Below, piece by piece: positions 29,166-37,565 of a stretch of 64,000 bases of DNA (position 1 is the stretch's first letter; every line of letters starts with the position of its first letter). The DNA lies in the NCBI GenBank assembly GCA_030646695.1, contig JAUSLF010000076.1, positions 25,565 through 89,564 of the forward strand, read 5' to 3'. The DNA is from Nitrosomonadaceae bacterium. Its GTDB lineage: Bacteria; Pseudomonadota; Gammaproteobacteria; Burkholderiales; Nitrosomonadaceae. Below the pieces are notes generated by a model that saw only the letters and a program-made list of their open reading frames with translations, was not told where the DNA came from and did no database searches. A program made the translations under genes and the position numbers.

Positions 29166-31841
29166 TTACCCGCAAAAACGCCGCAGCAATGCCTTGCGCA
29201 ATTCGTCCAGGACCAGCATGGCAAAGGCAAAAGGGAGGGTATACAGCCAGACATCGATACCGATGGGCGCGGTGCCGAACAGGTGATTGCCTAACGGCGT
29301 ATAAACGATCAACAGGATCAGGATGATTTCCGCTGCAATCCCCAGCAGCAGCAAGCGGTTGCCGAACCATGCAAAACGGAAAACCGACTCTGTGGGATGA
29401 CGGCAAATGAATACATTCATCAACTGCATCACGATGATGGCTGACAGACATGCAGTGGTGGCTTGCAAGTACAGCGTGTCATCAATAGCCAGCGTTTGCC
29501 CGTAGTGCCAGCCGCCGTTATGCAGCACAAAAAAGAACGCCGCCATCGCTGCCAGCGCTTCCATCAAACCTAGAAAAAGATAAGCGCGTAACAGCAAGGG
29601 CCAGTGCAGCAGCCGTTCGCTGCGTGCGCGCGGCGGCCGCAGCATCACGTCGTCACGCGGCGCCTCCGTCCCCAGCGCCAATGCTGGCAGCATATCAGTG
29701 CCAAGATCCACCGCGAGGATTTGCACGATGGTGAGCGGCAGCGGGATTTTGAACAGCACGAAAGCCAGATAGGGAATGAGTTCGGGAACATTCGAGGTGA
29801 GAATGTAGGTCATGAACTTGCGAATGTTCTCGAATACCGCGCGTCCTTCCTCGATCGCTGCGACGATGCTGGCAAAATTATCATCGAGCAGGATGATGTC
29901 AGCAGATTCCTTGGCGACATCGGTGCCGGAGATGCCCATGCTGATGCCGACATCCGCCGCTTTCAACGCCGGTGCGTCGTTGACGCCGTCGCCGGTTACC
30001 GCCACGATTTCGCCCTTCTTCTTCAGCGCCTGCACGATGCGCATTTTCTGGTCCGCCCCCACCCGCGCAAAAATTATTTCCTCTGCATCCAGCGCCAATT
30101 GCAACTGGATTTGTGACATGCGCCGTAATTCATCGCCCACAATGATCAGCGGGGTTTGTGCCAGGCCGATTTCGGCGGCGATAGCTCGGGCGGTATGAGG
30201 GTGATCTCCCGTTACCATGATCACCTTGATGCCTGCTGCGCGGCAGCGGACAATTGCTGCGGGAACCTCTGCCCGTGGCGGGTCTTCTATCCCCACCAGT
30301 CCGCATAGGGTCAGTTCTTCCTCCAGGCGTCCATGCGCAGAGCCTGGAACACTGCGGCGGTAAGCCAGGGCGAGCACACGCAATCCCTGCACTGCCATGT
30401 TTTCCTGGGCCTGCAACAAATGCTGTTGCTGCTCATCGTCCAGAGCCTGTATCGCGCCGTTCAGATGGATGTCGCGACACAGTGGCAGCACGGTTTCCAG
30501 CGCGCCTTTGCAATACAGCATGTTGCCGCCGGGTGTTTGGTACAGCAGCGACAGGCGCTTGCGATCGGTATCGAAGGGAATTTCATCAATCCGCTTATAG
30601 TCTGGCTGCAGTGTGATGGCCGTGTGCGCCAGCTCAAGCAATGCGATTTCCATTGGGTCGCCGAGCAGGACCTGCTTGCCCTCCTGCTCGCTCTGTTTCA
30701 GATTGTGGCAATACATTGCCACAGCGAACAGCGGGTTGTCGCGCTGCTGGGCAACATCAACCGGCAAGTAAAATTTCCCGGACAGAAACAGTTTTTTTAC
30801 CATCATGCGGTTCTGCGTCAGCGTTCCGGTTTTGTCGGTACAGATTACCGTGGTCGAACCCAGCGTTTCCACTGCCGGCAGATGTCGCACCAATGCATTT
30901 TTCTTCGCCATGCGCTGGGTGGCCATGGCCAGCGCCAGAGTCACCGTGGGCAGCAATCCCTCCGGGACATTGGCCACGATGATGCCGATGGCGAAAATCA
31001 AGTTCGGCCAGAAAGGCAAACCCAGCCACAGACCGATCAGGAAAAACACCACACCGATCAGCACCGACAGCATTGCGATGAAACGGCTCAGGCGCATGAT
31101 TTCAAGTTGTAACGGCGACAGTGCTGCACCCGTCACCTGGGTTAAATGCGCGATCTTGCCGAACTCGCTATGCATGCCAGTGGCGTAGACCAGCGCCCTG
31201 GCTTCCCCCGACACCATGGTGGTGCCGGCGAGCAACACATTGCGGCTGTTCTGCGCTTCGTCCTCGCCGGAGTGCTCAGAGTTGCGCGCCTGGGACAGCG
31301 ACTCGCCGGTAATCGTGGCATTGTTGACGCGCACACCGAAGGCTTCGAGCAGGCGGCAATCAGCTGGAATGGCGTCGCCGTCCGCCAGCAGGATCACATC
31401 CCCCGGTACCAGTTCAGCCGCCGGCATTTGCCTGATAGTGCCGTCGCGCATCGCCTTCACTTGATGGGGCAGCAGATTGCGCAGCGCAGCCACTGCCTTT
31501 TGCGCGCGGTATTCCTGCCAGAATGAAAACACGCCGTTGACCACGATCACACCCATGATGGCGTAGCCCAGCATGGCCATGCCTTGCCCCGGCTCGTTCC
31601 ATTCGGCGATGAAAGCAAGGGTGACGGCAAACCACAGGATCAGCGCAAAAAAATGGGTGAACTGTTTGATAAAATCTGGCAGCAGGCGTTGTTCGCTGAC
31701 TTCTTCCACGCGATTCGGTCCGTATTCCTGCAACCGTCTGCGCGCCTCATGCTCAGACAATCCACCCGGACTGCTGTGCAGACTGGCATAAGCCTGTTCC
31801 ACAGTAAGCTGGTGAATCAGATAACTATCCCGTTTCATCAT
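29166..31841 (-). CDS. P-type cation ATPase of the IIC (Na+/K+-ATPase-like) type
   Basis: An 891-residue membrane pump. The phospho-acceptor is Asp336 in CTDKTGTLT; the actuator TGES, the KGA loop and the hinge GDGVNDAPALK are intact. The fourth membrane segment reads NVPEGLLPTVT, not the IPEGL of Ca2+ pumps. Segments 5 and 6 read TSNVPELIPYL and VDLGTDMLPA, matching Na+/K+-ATPase alpha subunits, including Ser683, Asn684, Glu687, Asp712 and Asp716. The transported ion is inferred as Na+/K+-like, not proven. A 9-base hairpin covers the start region. Confidence 0.92.
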   Translation of the reverse strand: MMKRDSYLIHQLTVEQAYASLHSSPGGLSEHEARRRLQEYGPNRVEEVSEQRLLPDFIKQFTHFFALILWFAVTLAFIAEWNEPGQGMAMLGYAIMGVIVVNGVFSFWQEYRAQKAVAALRNLLPHQVKAMRDGTIRQMPAAELVPGDVILLADGDAIPADCRLLEAFGVRVNNATITGESLSQARNSEHSGEDEAQNSRNVLLAGTTMVSGEARALVYATGMHSEFGKIAHLTQVTGAALSPLQLEIMRLSRFIAMLSVLIGVVFFLIGLWLGLPFWPNLIFAIGIIVANVPEGLLPTVTLALAMATQRMAKKNALVRHLPAVETLGSTTVICTDKTGTLTQNRMMVKKLFLSGKFYLPVDVAQQRDNPLFAVAMYCHNLKQSEQEGKQVLLGDPMEIALLELAHTAITLQPDYKRIDEIPFDTDRKRLSLLYQTPGGNMLYCKGALETVLPLCRDIHLNGAIQALDDEQQQHLLQAQENMAVQGLRVLALAYRRSVPGSAHGRLEEELTLCGLVGIEDPPRAEVPAAIVRCRAAGIKVIMVTGDHPHTARAIAAEIGLAQTPLIIVGDELRRMSQIQLQLALDAEEIIFARVGADQKMRIVQALKKKGEIVAVTGDGVNDAPALKAADVGISMGISGTDVAKESADIILLDDNFASIVAAIEEGRAVFENIRKFMTYILTSNVPELIPYLAFVLFKIPLPLTIVQILAVDLGTDMLPALALGTEAPRDDVMLRPPRARSERLLHWPLLLRAYLFLGLMEALAAMAAFFFVLHNGGWHYGQTLAIDDTLYLQATTACLSAIIVMQLMNVFICRHPTESVFRFAWFGNRLLLLGIAAEIILILLIVYTPLGNHLFGTAPIGIDVWLYTLPFAFAMLVLDELRKALLRRFCG

Positions 31842-31860
31842 TTCACTTCCAAAGTGAAAT
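31840..31860 (-). promoter_or_regulatory. Perfect inverted repeat over the ATPase ribosome-binding site
   Basis: ATTTCACTT and AAGTGAAAT flank CCA. In the mRNA this hairpin includes part of the GGAAG site and the first two bases of the start codon. It could restrict translation initiation or be a DNA operator. Confidence 0.5.
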
Positions 31861-32056
31861 TGGCATGCTTTGATGTCACCAGCGGACCCTCTGCAAACTG
31901 TTCGACGCCGATCCCGGAAAATTCCGGGTAGCGTCTATAGCATAGCGTTAAACTGTAAAAAGAGCGGTCAATTGCCGGGTTCAGGTTGAGAACATGGTAT
32001 GGGTCGGGTAGCCTGGCAGGCTGATGTATTTTTGAATTTGACTACCGAGGATACCC

Positions 32057-33043
32057 ATGAGAGCCATGATTCTGGAGGCACAGGGACAACCGTTGCGGCT
32101 GGCCGAACTGCCCCGGCCCAAACCCGCAGCCGATGAGATCCTGCTCAAAGTGCATGCCTGCGGTGTATGCCGCACCGACCTGCACGTGATCGACGGCGAT
32201 CTGCGGCAACCCAAGCTGCCTCTCGTTCTCGGTCACGAAATCGTCGGCACCGTGGTGGAAAAAGGCGCGCAGGTGGAACGTTTTGTCCTGGGGCAGCGCG
32301 TGGGAGTACCGTGGCTCGGTCGCACCTGCGGTCATTGCCGCTACTGTGTGAGCAGCCGCGAAAACCTCTGCGATGCAGCAGAATTCACTGGCTATACCCT
32401 GGATGGCGGCTACGCCGAATTCGCGCTGGCCGATCAACGCTATTGCTTTTCCTTGCCGGACATATATTCCGATGCTGAAGCTGCACCGCTGCTTTGCGCC
32501 GGGCTGATCGGCTACCGCGCGCTGGTTGCGGCCGGCGATGCGCAACGGCTCGGCATTTACGGTTTCGGTGCGGCAGCGCATATCATCGCGCAGGTGGCCC
32601 GCTGGCAGGGGCGGGAGGTATTCGCTTTCACCAAACCGGGCGATACGGAGGGGCAACGTTTTGCCCGCGAACTGGGAGTTGTCTGGGCGGGAGACTCCAG
32701 TGCAGCGCCGCCGCAGCAGATGGATGCTGCCATACTGTTTGCGCCGGTCGGCGCACTGATACCGCAGGCGCTGAGCCACACCGCCAAGGGCGGAACGGTA
32801 GTATGCGCCGGCATCCATATGAGCGTTGTTCCGGAATTTCCCTATGCCTTGCTGTGGGGAGAGCGCAGCATACGCTCCATTGCCAATCTCACCCGCCGCG
32901 ATGGTGAGGAATTTCTCGCCATCGCACCGCAGGCCGGGGTCAGAACCACGGTGGAAACTTTCCGCCTGGACGCAGCCAACGAAGCCGTGCAGCGCCTGCG
33001 CGCGGGCCAGGTGCGCGGCGCAGCCGTGCTAATGATAGATTAA
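32057..33043 (+). CDS. Zinc-dependent alcohol dehydrogenase family protein
   Basis: 328 residues of the medium-chain dehydrogenase fold. The catalytic zinc ligands are Cys in HACGVCRTDLH and His in LGHEIVG. The structural zinc site is CGHCRYCVSSRENLC. The nucleotide-binding loop is degenerate (IYGFGAAAH), so cofactor preference is uncertain. It resembles single-gene AdhA-like enzymes often induced with stress regulons. GAGG precedes the ATG. Divergent from the ATPase gene. Confidence 0.88.
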   Translation: MRAMILEAQGQPLRLAELPRPKPAADEILLKVHACGVCRTDLHVIDGDLRQPKLPLVLGHEIVGTVVEKGAQVERFVLGQRVGVPWLGRTCGHCRYCVSSRENLCDAAEFTGYTLDGGYAEFALADQRYCFSLPDIYSDAEAAPLLCAGLIGYRALVAAGDAQRLGIYGFGAAAHIIAQVARWQGREVFAFTKPGDTEGQRFARELGVVWAGDSSAAPPQQMDAAILFAPVGALIPQALSHTAKGGTVVCAGIHMSVVPEFPYALLWGERSIRSIANLTRRDGEEFLAIAPQAGVRTTVETFRLDAANEAVQRLRAGQVRGAAVLMID

Positions 33044-33067
33044 TCCGGAGTATCCCGCCCGGGACGG

Positions 33068-33547
33068 TCAAGGATGGCGCCGATAGCGCCCGATCAGTTC
33101 AACATGGGCAATGATGTGGCCTTCCATCGCTTTTTCCAGAATTGCCTTGGTTGGATGTTTGAGATTCGGCAGTAGGGTATCCAAGGCATAGAGCTTATGA
33201 AAATAGCGGTGGCTGCCCACCGGCGGGCACGGCCCGCCGTAGCCGGTGCGCTGCCAGTCGTTAAGCCCCTGCAAGGTTCCTGATGGCAACTCTTTCGCCC
33301 CCACACCCTCGGGCAAACTGCTGGCATCGGGCGGGATGTTGTACAGCATCCAGTGCACCCAGGTCATTTTTGGTGCGGCTGGATCGGGTGCATCCGGATC
33401 ATCGACGATTAGCACCAGGCTTCTTGTGCCATCCGGTATTTTGCTCCAGGAAAGTTCTGGTGAAACATCCCGGTCATCACAGGTATGGCGAACGGGAATC
33501 TCATCGTTGTGGGAAAAGGATGTCGAGGTAAGTGTCAGAGCAATCAT
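33068..33547 (-). CDS. YbhB/YbcL-type phosphatidylethanolamine-binding-like protein
   Basis: A PEBP/Raf-kinase-inhibitor-like domain (HTCDDRDVSPELSW, DDPDAPDPAAPKMTWVHW, TGYGGPCPPVGSHRYFHKLYALD). Two cysteines may pair. The ATG at 33547 has a good GGAG site and gives 159 residues. The frame, however, stays open upstream to 33766 and includes a stretch like a signal peptide (VLCLATVLICFSAGAAE), so an exported form starting upstream is possible. No good start codon precedes that stretch except one overlapping hsp20. Function unknown. Confidence 0.82.
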   Translation of the reverse strand: MIALTLTSTSFSHNDEIPVRHTCDDRDVSPELSWSKIPDGTRSLVLIVDDPDAPDPAAPKMTWVHWMLYNIPPDASSLPEGVGAKELPSGTLQGLNDWQRTGYGGPCPPVGSHRYFHKLYALDTLLPNLKHPTKAILEKAMEGHIIAHVELIGRYRRHP

Positions 33548-33728
33548 TTTCTTCTCCTGCCCGCTTGGGGGTGATTTGGTCTCAGCCGCACCCGCAGAAA
33601 AGCAGATGAGAACAGTCGCCAAGCATAGCACTCCTGCCGGACGAATGAAACGAACCCAGCCATCGCCCTGCAGGCGGTATTCGCGGTGAAATTTAGCATT
33701 CAATTGCGAGCGCGTCCAACATGCAAGT

Positions 33729-34229
33729 TCAGGATACCGGGATGGATTTGGCCGATTTGCCTCCAACCTTGGGTAGGCGGACGGTCAGTACCCCGTTCTT
33801 GTAACTCGCCTCCGCCTTGTCCGTGTCGACGTTGAGGGGTAACGGAATGCTGCGCTGGAATGCCCCGTACGCGCGCTCCATCACGTGGTAGGTGCTGTCG
33901 AGAGTTTCACGCTCAAAGTGCTTTTCCCCAGAAAGGTTGAGCATGTTACCCTCGATCATGATGCGGCAGTCTTCCTTCTCCATACCGGGCACCTCCACTC
34001 TCACCACCACTTCTTTCTCCGTTTCTTCCACTTCTCCCGCCAGCAGACTCCAGCGCGGAAACGAAGCCAGCGCTGGAGTCTGCGTCTGCTCCTCCTTGCT
34101 ACGGGCAAAATGGGTAAGCGCGTTGTTGCTGCGGCTGAGCAACTCACGCCAGCCTTCCGACAGATGCTCCCAAGCACGGCCGATCTCGTGGCCGATATGT
34201 TTTCCTGCTTCCTTCAACGAATCCAGCAT
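33729..34229 (-). CDS. Small heat-shock protein, Hsp20 family (copy 2)
   Basis: 166 residues. The N-terminal 60 are a distinctive helical region (GKHIGHEIGRAWEHLSEGWRELL). The alpha-crystallin domain follows (VVVRVEVPGMEKEDCRIMIEG ... YKNGVLTVRLPKV). It ends with SIPVS, an IxV-like anchor. GAAGGAG lies before the ATG. It differs clearly from copies 1 and 3, so it is not a recent duplicate. Confidence 0.92.
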   Translation of the reverse strand: MLDSLKEAGKHIGHEIGRAWEHLSEGWRELLSRSNNALTHFARSKEEQTQTPALASFPRWSLLAGEVEETEKEVVVRVEVPGMEKEDCRIMIEGNMLNLSGEKHFERETLDSTYHVMERAYGAFQRSIPLPLNVDTDKAEASYKNGVLTVRLPKVGGKSAKSIPVS

Positions 34230-34399
34230 GATCTTTTATCTCCTTCAGTAATCGCGGCAAAAGATGGCCAAATAATTCTTGGCAACTTCATCATAGATGA
34301 AATTTAAAGCTGGATATATTTATCGGACAACAAGGTGGCGTAACATATCCGATACCAAGGGATTCCGCATCCATTCCGCCACAACGCGAGGAGAAAGAG

Positions 34400-35161
34400 A
34401 TGGGCCACCCACCTAGGCCGGACCCGAGATCATCCCGGGTTTCAGGGGATAGTCGCCCGCTGAATGCACCCGCGCTGGTGACAGAACTGGGCGGTAGTTA
34501 TGCGGCAGGACTCGGCATCAATCTTGGCGCGCTGGATGCCGCTGAAATCTACAAGTGGTTTATCGCTGCTGTGCTATACGGCGCGCGTATTCCGGAAACC
34601 ATTGCCAGCCGTACCTGGCATGAATTCGAAGCTAGCGGCGTACTGACGCCGCAGCGCATGCTCGATACCGGCTGGGACGGGCTGGTCGCCATTCTTGACC
34701 GGGGTAGCTATGTGCGTTACGACTACAAGACTGCCACCAAGCTGCTCGAGATTAACCGCACCCTGCTCGACCGCTACGGCGGCAACCTCAATACCCTGCA
34801 TGCCGCCGCGGCCGATCCCGCTGACCTGGAACAGCGCATCATGGCTCTGGGCAAAGGTGTCGGCAAGGTAACGGCTGGTATTTTCCTACGCGAGCTGCGC
34901 GGCAGGTGGCAGAAAGCAGCCCCATCACTCTCGCCGCTGGCCTTCATGGCGGCCCGGACGCTCGGCTTTCTCCCGAGCAAGATCGGTGACGACTACGACC
35001 TGGCTCTTGCCTGGCTGCAACACCTGTGGGGCGAACACGGCATGACGGCGGAAAGCTTCACCGATTTTGAGGCAGCGCTGGTGCGGCAAGGGCTACGGCT
35101 GCGTCGTCGCACAGCCCGAAGTTCCGTGCGATCCGGCGCAACCGGTCTCACTCCCGCATGA
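34400..35161 (+). CDS. HhH-GPD superfamily DNA glycosylase-like protein
   Basis: 253 residues with an endonuclease III-like helical core (about 45-175). The hairpin-helix-hairpin motif is LGKGVGKVTAGIFLREL, including a Lys in the place used by bifunctional glycosylases. The catalytic Asp motif and the [4Fe-4S] cysteines are not evident, so glycosylase activity is doubtful. It is divergent from hsp20 copy 2 with its own GAGGAG site. Confidence 0.65.
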   Translation: MGHPPRPDPRSSRVSGDSRPLNAPALVTELGGSYAAGLGINLGALDAAEIYKWFIAAVLYGARIPETIASRTWHEFEASGVLTPQRMLDTGWDGLVAILDRGSYVRYDYKTATKLLEINRTLLDRYGGNLNTLHAAAADPADLEQRIMALGKGVGKVTAGIFLRELRGRWQKAAPSLSPLAFMAARTLGFLPSKIGDDYDLALAWLQHLWGEHGMTAESFTDFEAALVRQGLRLRRRTARSSVRSGATGLTPA

Positions 35162-35182
35162 TCAAATCATTGGAAATTTTTG

Positions 35183-35347
35183 TTACCTGCGATGGCCGAG
35201 CACCAGACCCGCTATTTCCACGCCAAGACCGAGGGCGAGAAGGACTGCGCCTATCCATGCGTTTTCCGGTGCCAGAAAGACCAGTACCCCGCCCACTACG
35301 AGCAGTGAGATGGACAGGATACGTTTGCTGCGCGGATTCTTGATCAT
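35183..35347 (-). CDS. Small two-helix membrane protein (54 residues)
   Basis: Reads MIKNPRSKRILSISLL, then two hydrophobic stretches (LLVVGGVLVFLA and AVLLALGLGVEIAGLVLG) separated by PENAWIG, and ends GHRR. The positive N-terminus and two spans look like a real inner-membrane peptide. It is too short for ordinary gene calling. The ribosome site is weak (GAG). Function unknown; it lies downstream of hsp20 copy 3. Confidence 0.55.
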   Translation of the reverse strand: MIKNPRSKRILSISLLVVGGVLVFLAPENAWIGAVLLALGLGVEIAGLVLGHRR

Positions 35348-35493
35348 GGCTAAACTCTACGAACGATACGCTTATTCCAACTATAGACCTGAACCAGCAA
35401 AAAGTCAGTGAAACGGATCAGTCGCCTGCGTAACTGCTGCCCCGGCTAGACGACCAGGGCAGCAGTAACCGCGAAAGCAGCCAATAAAAGACA

Positions 35494-35925
35494 TCAGTTG
35501 ATGACAAGTTTTCTGGCGGAAGAAGCAGCTTTCTTTGGCAGCGTCAGTTCCAGAATCCCGTCGCTATACTTGGCGCGGGATGCCCCTTCGTCAATTTCGC
35601 TGCCGAGTGAAAAGCTGCGAAAAGCTTTGCCGTAATAGCGCTCGGAACGCAGCACTTTCTCTCCGTCCTTTACTTCCTTCTCCTGCCTGGTTTCTGCGCT
35701 GATAGATACCTGATTGCCTTCGATGGAAACGTGGATGTCTTCCTTCTTCACACCGGGAATTTCAGCGTGCACCGTGTATGCTTTGTCGTCTTCCCTGACA
35801 TCCATCTTGATCAGAACTTCCTGCTTGCTTTCCATTTTCACCGGGCGGAAAAACCCCCTGAACACATCATCAAATGGATCCAGGCTGGAAACCTGGAATG
35901 GGTCGAAACGAGTCACATTAGCCAT
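35494..35925 (-). CDS. Small heat-shock protein, Hsp20 family (copy 3)
   Basis: 143 residues with a short N-terminus and a standard alpha-crystallin domain (MDVREDDKAYTVHAEIPGVKKEDI ... YSDGILELTLPKKA). It is close in sequence to copy 1 at 16725, suggesting an older duplication. AAGGAG precedes the ATG. It is transcribed away from the divergent AMMECR1-MEMO operon. Confidence 0.93.
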   Translation of the reverse strand: MANVTRFDPFQVSSLDPFDDVFRGFFRPVKMESKQEVLIKMDVREDDKAYTVHAEIPGVKKEDIHVSIEGNQVSISAETRQEKEVKDGEKVLRSERYYGKAFRSFSLGSEIDEGASRAKYSDGILELTLPKKAASSARKLVIN

Positions 35926-36193
35926 GTTTTTCTCCTTGGGTTAATCGGTTTATTGGGCGGATGATCCCGCCGACAGGAGAAATATGGTGATGGAGTGCAA
36001 GATTTCAATAGCAAAATTTCCGCAGGGCGTTGTCCATGCGCAGGTCAATGCAACGCGAACGCAATCCTCCGCCATAAACAATGTTTCGGATTTGATGACA
36101 GCCACTCATCAACACGTAATAATTTTTATTTGCCACTCTTGATTCTGTCCCGGTAATCCACATATCCAAAGAATCGCTTGAGAAGAGGTCACT

Positions 36194-36997
36194 ATGTTTA
36201 TTACTCGCACACCAGCCGTCGCAGGTATGTTCTACCCCGCCGATCCGCAGCAGCTTGCCCACGATGTGCAGCAGTTGCTGACCGCAGCGCATCCACACGC
36301 CTTAACCCCCAAAGCTCTGATCGTGCCGCACGCCGGCTACATTTATTCGGCTGCCATCGCAGCCACAGCTTATGCCACACTCCGTCCCATTGCTGCGCAC
36401 ATCCGGCGCGTGGTGTTGCTCGGCCCCACTCATCGTGTTGCGGTACGCGGCCTGGCATTGCCGGAAGCGGATGCCTTCGACACGCCGCTCGGACGGGTGA
36501 TGCTGGACACGGCGGCAATGCGCACCATCGCCCATTTGCCGCAAGTCACCGTCAGCGCGCAGGCGCACGCGCTGGAGCATTCGCTGGAAGTGCAACTGCC
36601 ATTCCTGCAAAGCATCCTGCCGCACTTTACCCTGCTGCCGCTGGCTGTCGGCATGGCGTCAGCCGAAGAAGTCGCCGAGGTACTGGATGCCCTGTGGGGC
36701 GGCGAGGAAACGTTGATTGTCATCAGCTCCGATCTTTCACACTATCTGCCTTACGCCACCGCACAACGTGTGGATGGCGAGACCGTGCAATCCATTTTGG
36801 ACCTGCGCCAGCCGATAGCACATGAACACGCCTGCGGCGGCACGCCCATCAGCGGTCTGATCGTCGCGGCGCAGAAACACCACCTGACACCGCACTTGCT
36901 TGATTTGCGCAACTCTGGCGATACCGCCGGTTCGCGCGATCAGGTGGTGGGTTATGCCGCGCTCGCCTTTACCGGGAAGGAAGAACATGTCAACTGA
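36194..36997 (+). CDS. amrB: AmmeMemoRadiSam system protein B (MEMO1-like)
   Basis: 267 residues of the MEMO family, related to class III extradiol dioxygenases. It begins RTPAVAGMFYPADPQQL and has VPHAGYIYS, LGPTHRVAV, LEHSLEVQLPFLQ and SSDLSHYLP, the histidine positions of the family. The biochemical role is not established. It is the first gene of an overlapping operon with amrA and amrS. AGAGG lies before the ATG. Confidence 0.92.
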   Translation: MFITRTPAVAGMFYPADPQQLAHDVQQLLTAAHPHALTPKALIVPHAGYIYSAAIAATAYATLRPIAAHIRRVVLLGPTHRVAVRGLALPEADAFDTPLGRVMLDTAAMRTIAHLPQVTVSAQAHALEHSLEVQLPFLQSILPHFTLLPLAVGMASAEEVAEVLDALWGGEETLIVISSDLSHYLPYATAQRVDGETVQSILDLRQPIAHEHACGGTPISGLIVAAQKHHLTPHLLDLRNSGDTAGSRDQVVGYAALAFTGKEEHVN

Positions 36998-37565
36998 TCA
37001 AGGAAAAATATTGCTGCCGATAGCACGTGCTGCGATTGCGCACGTCTTGCACGCGCCGTATCCAGCAGCAGCGGATGAAACCGCAGCGTGGCTGGCTGAA
37101 CCTGGCGCAAGTTTCATCACCCTCACTCAATCCGGCGAGTTGCGCGGCTGCATTGGTACGCTGCAGCCGCACCGGCCATTGCTCGCCGATGTCAAAAGCA
37201 ATGCCGTGTCTGCCGCGCTGCACGATCCGCGCTTCCTGCCGCTCACGCTGGAGGAATTTGTCACGGTGCAAGTGGAAGTCTCGCTGCTCACCGCACCGCA
37301 GCCGCTGGGCTTTGCCGACGAAGCGGACGCGCTGGCGCAACTGCGCCCCGGTACCGACGGGGTTGTGTTCGAATACGGCCGCTATCGCAGCACCTTTCTG
37401 CCACAGGTATGGGAGAGCCTCGCGCAACCACATCTGTTTCTTGCTATGCTGAAACGTAAGGCCGGGCTGCCCGATAACTTCTGGGCCGAGGACGTGAAAC
37501 TGTCGCGCTATACCGTGACCAAATGGCGTGAAACTGACTTAGACGAGGAATCCTACAATGGATGA
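36987..37565 (+). CDS. amrA: AmmeMemoRadiSam system protein A (AMMECR1-like)
   Basis: 192 residues of the AMMECR1 domain. The signature LRGCIGTL is present (about residue 51), followed by DPRFLPLTLEEF and an LPQVWE segment. Role unknown, but it is conserved with MEMO and a radical SAM partner. The ATG at 36987 overlaps amrB by 11 bases, while its stop overlaps amrS by 8 bases. Confidence 0.92.
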   Translation: MSTDQGKILLPIARAAIAHVLHAPYPAAADETAAWLAEPGASFITLTQSGELRGCIGTLQPHRPLLADVKSNAVSAALHDPRFLPLTLEEFVTVQVEVSLLTAPQPLGFADEADALAQLRPGTDGVVFEYGRYRSTFLPQVWESLAQPHLFLAMLKRKAGLPDNFWAEDVKLSRYTVTKWRETDLDEESYNG

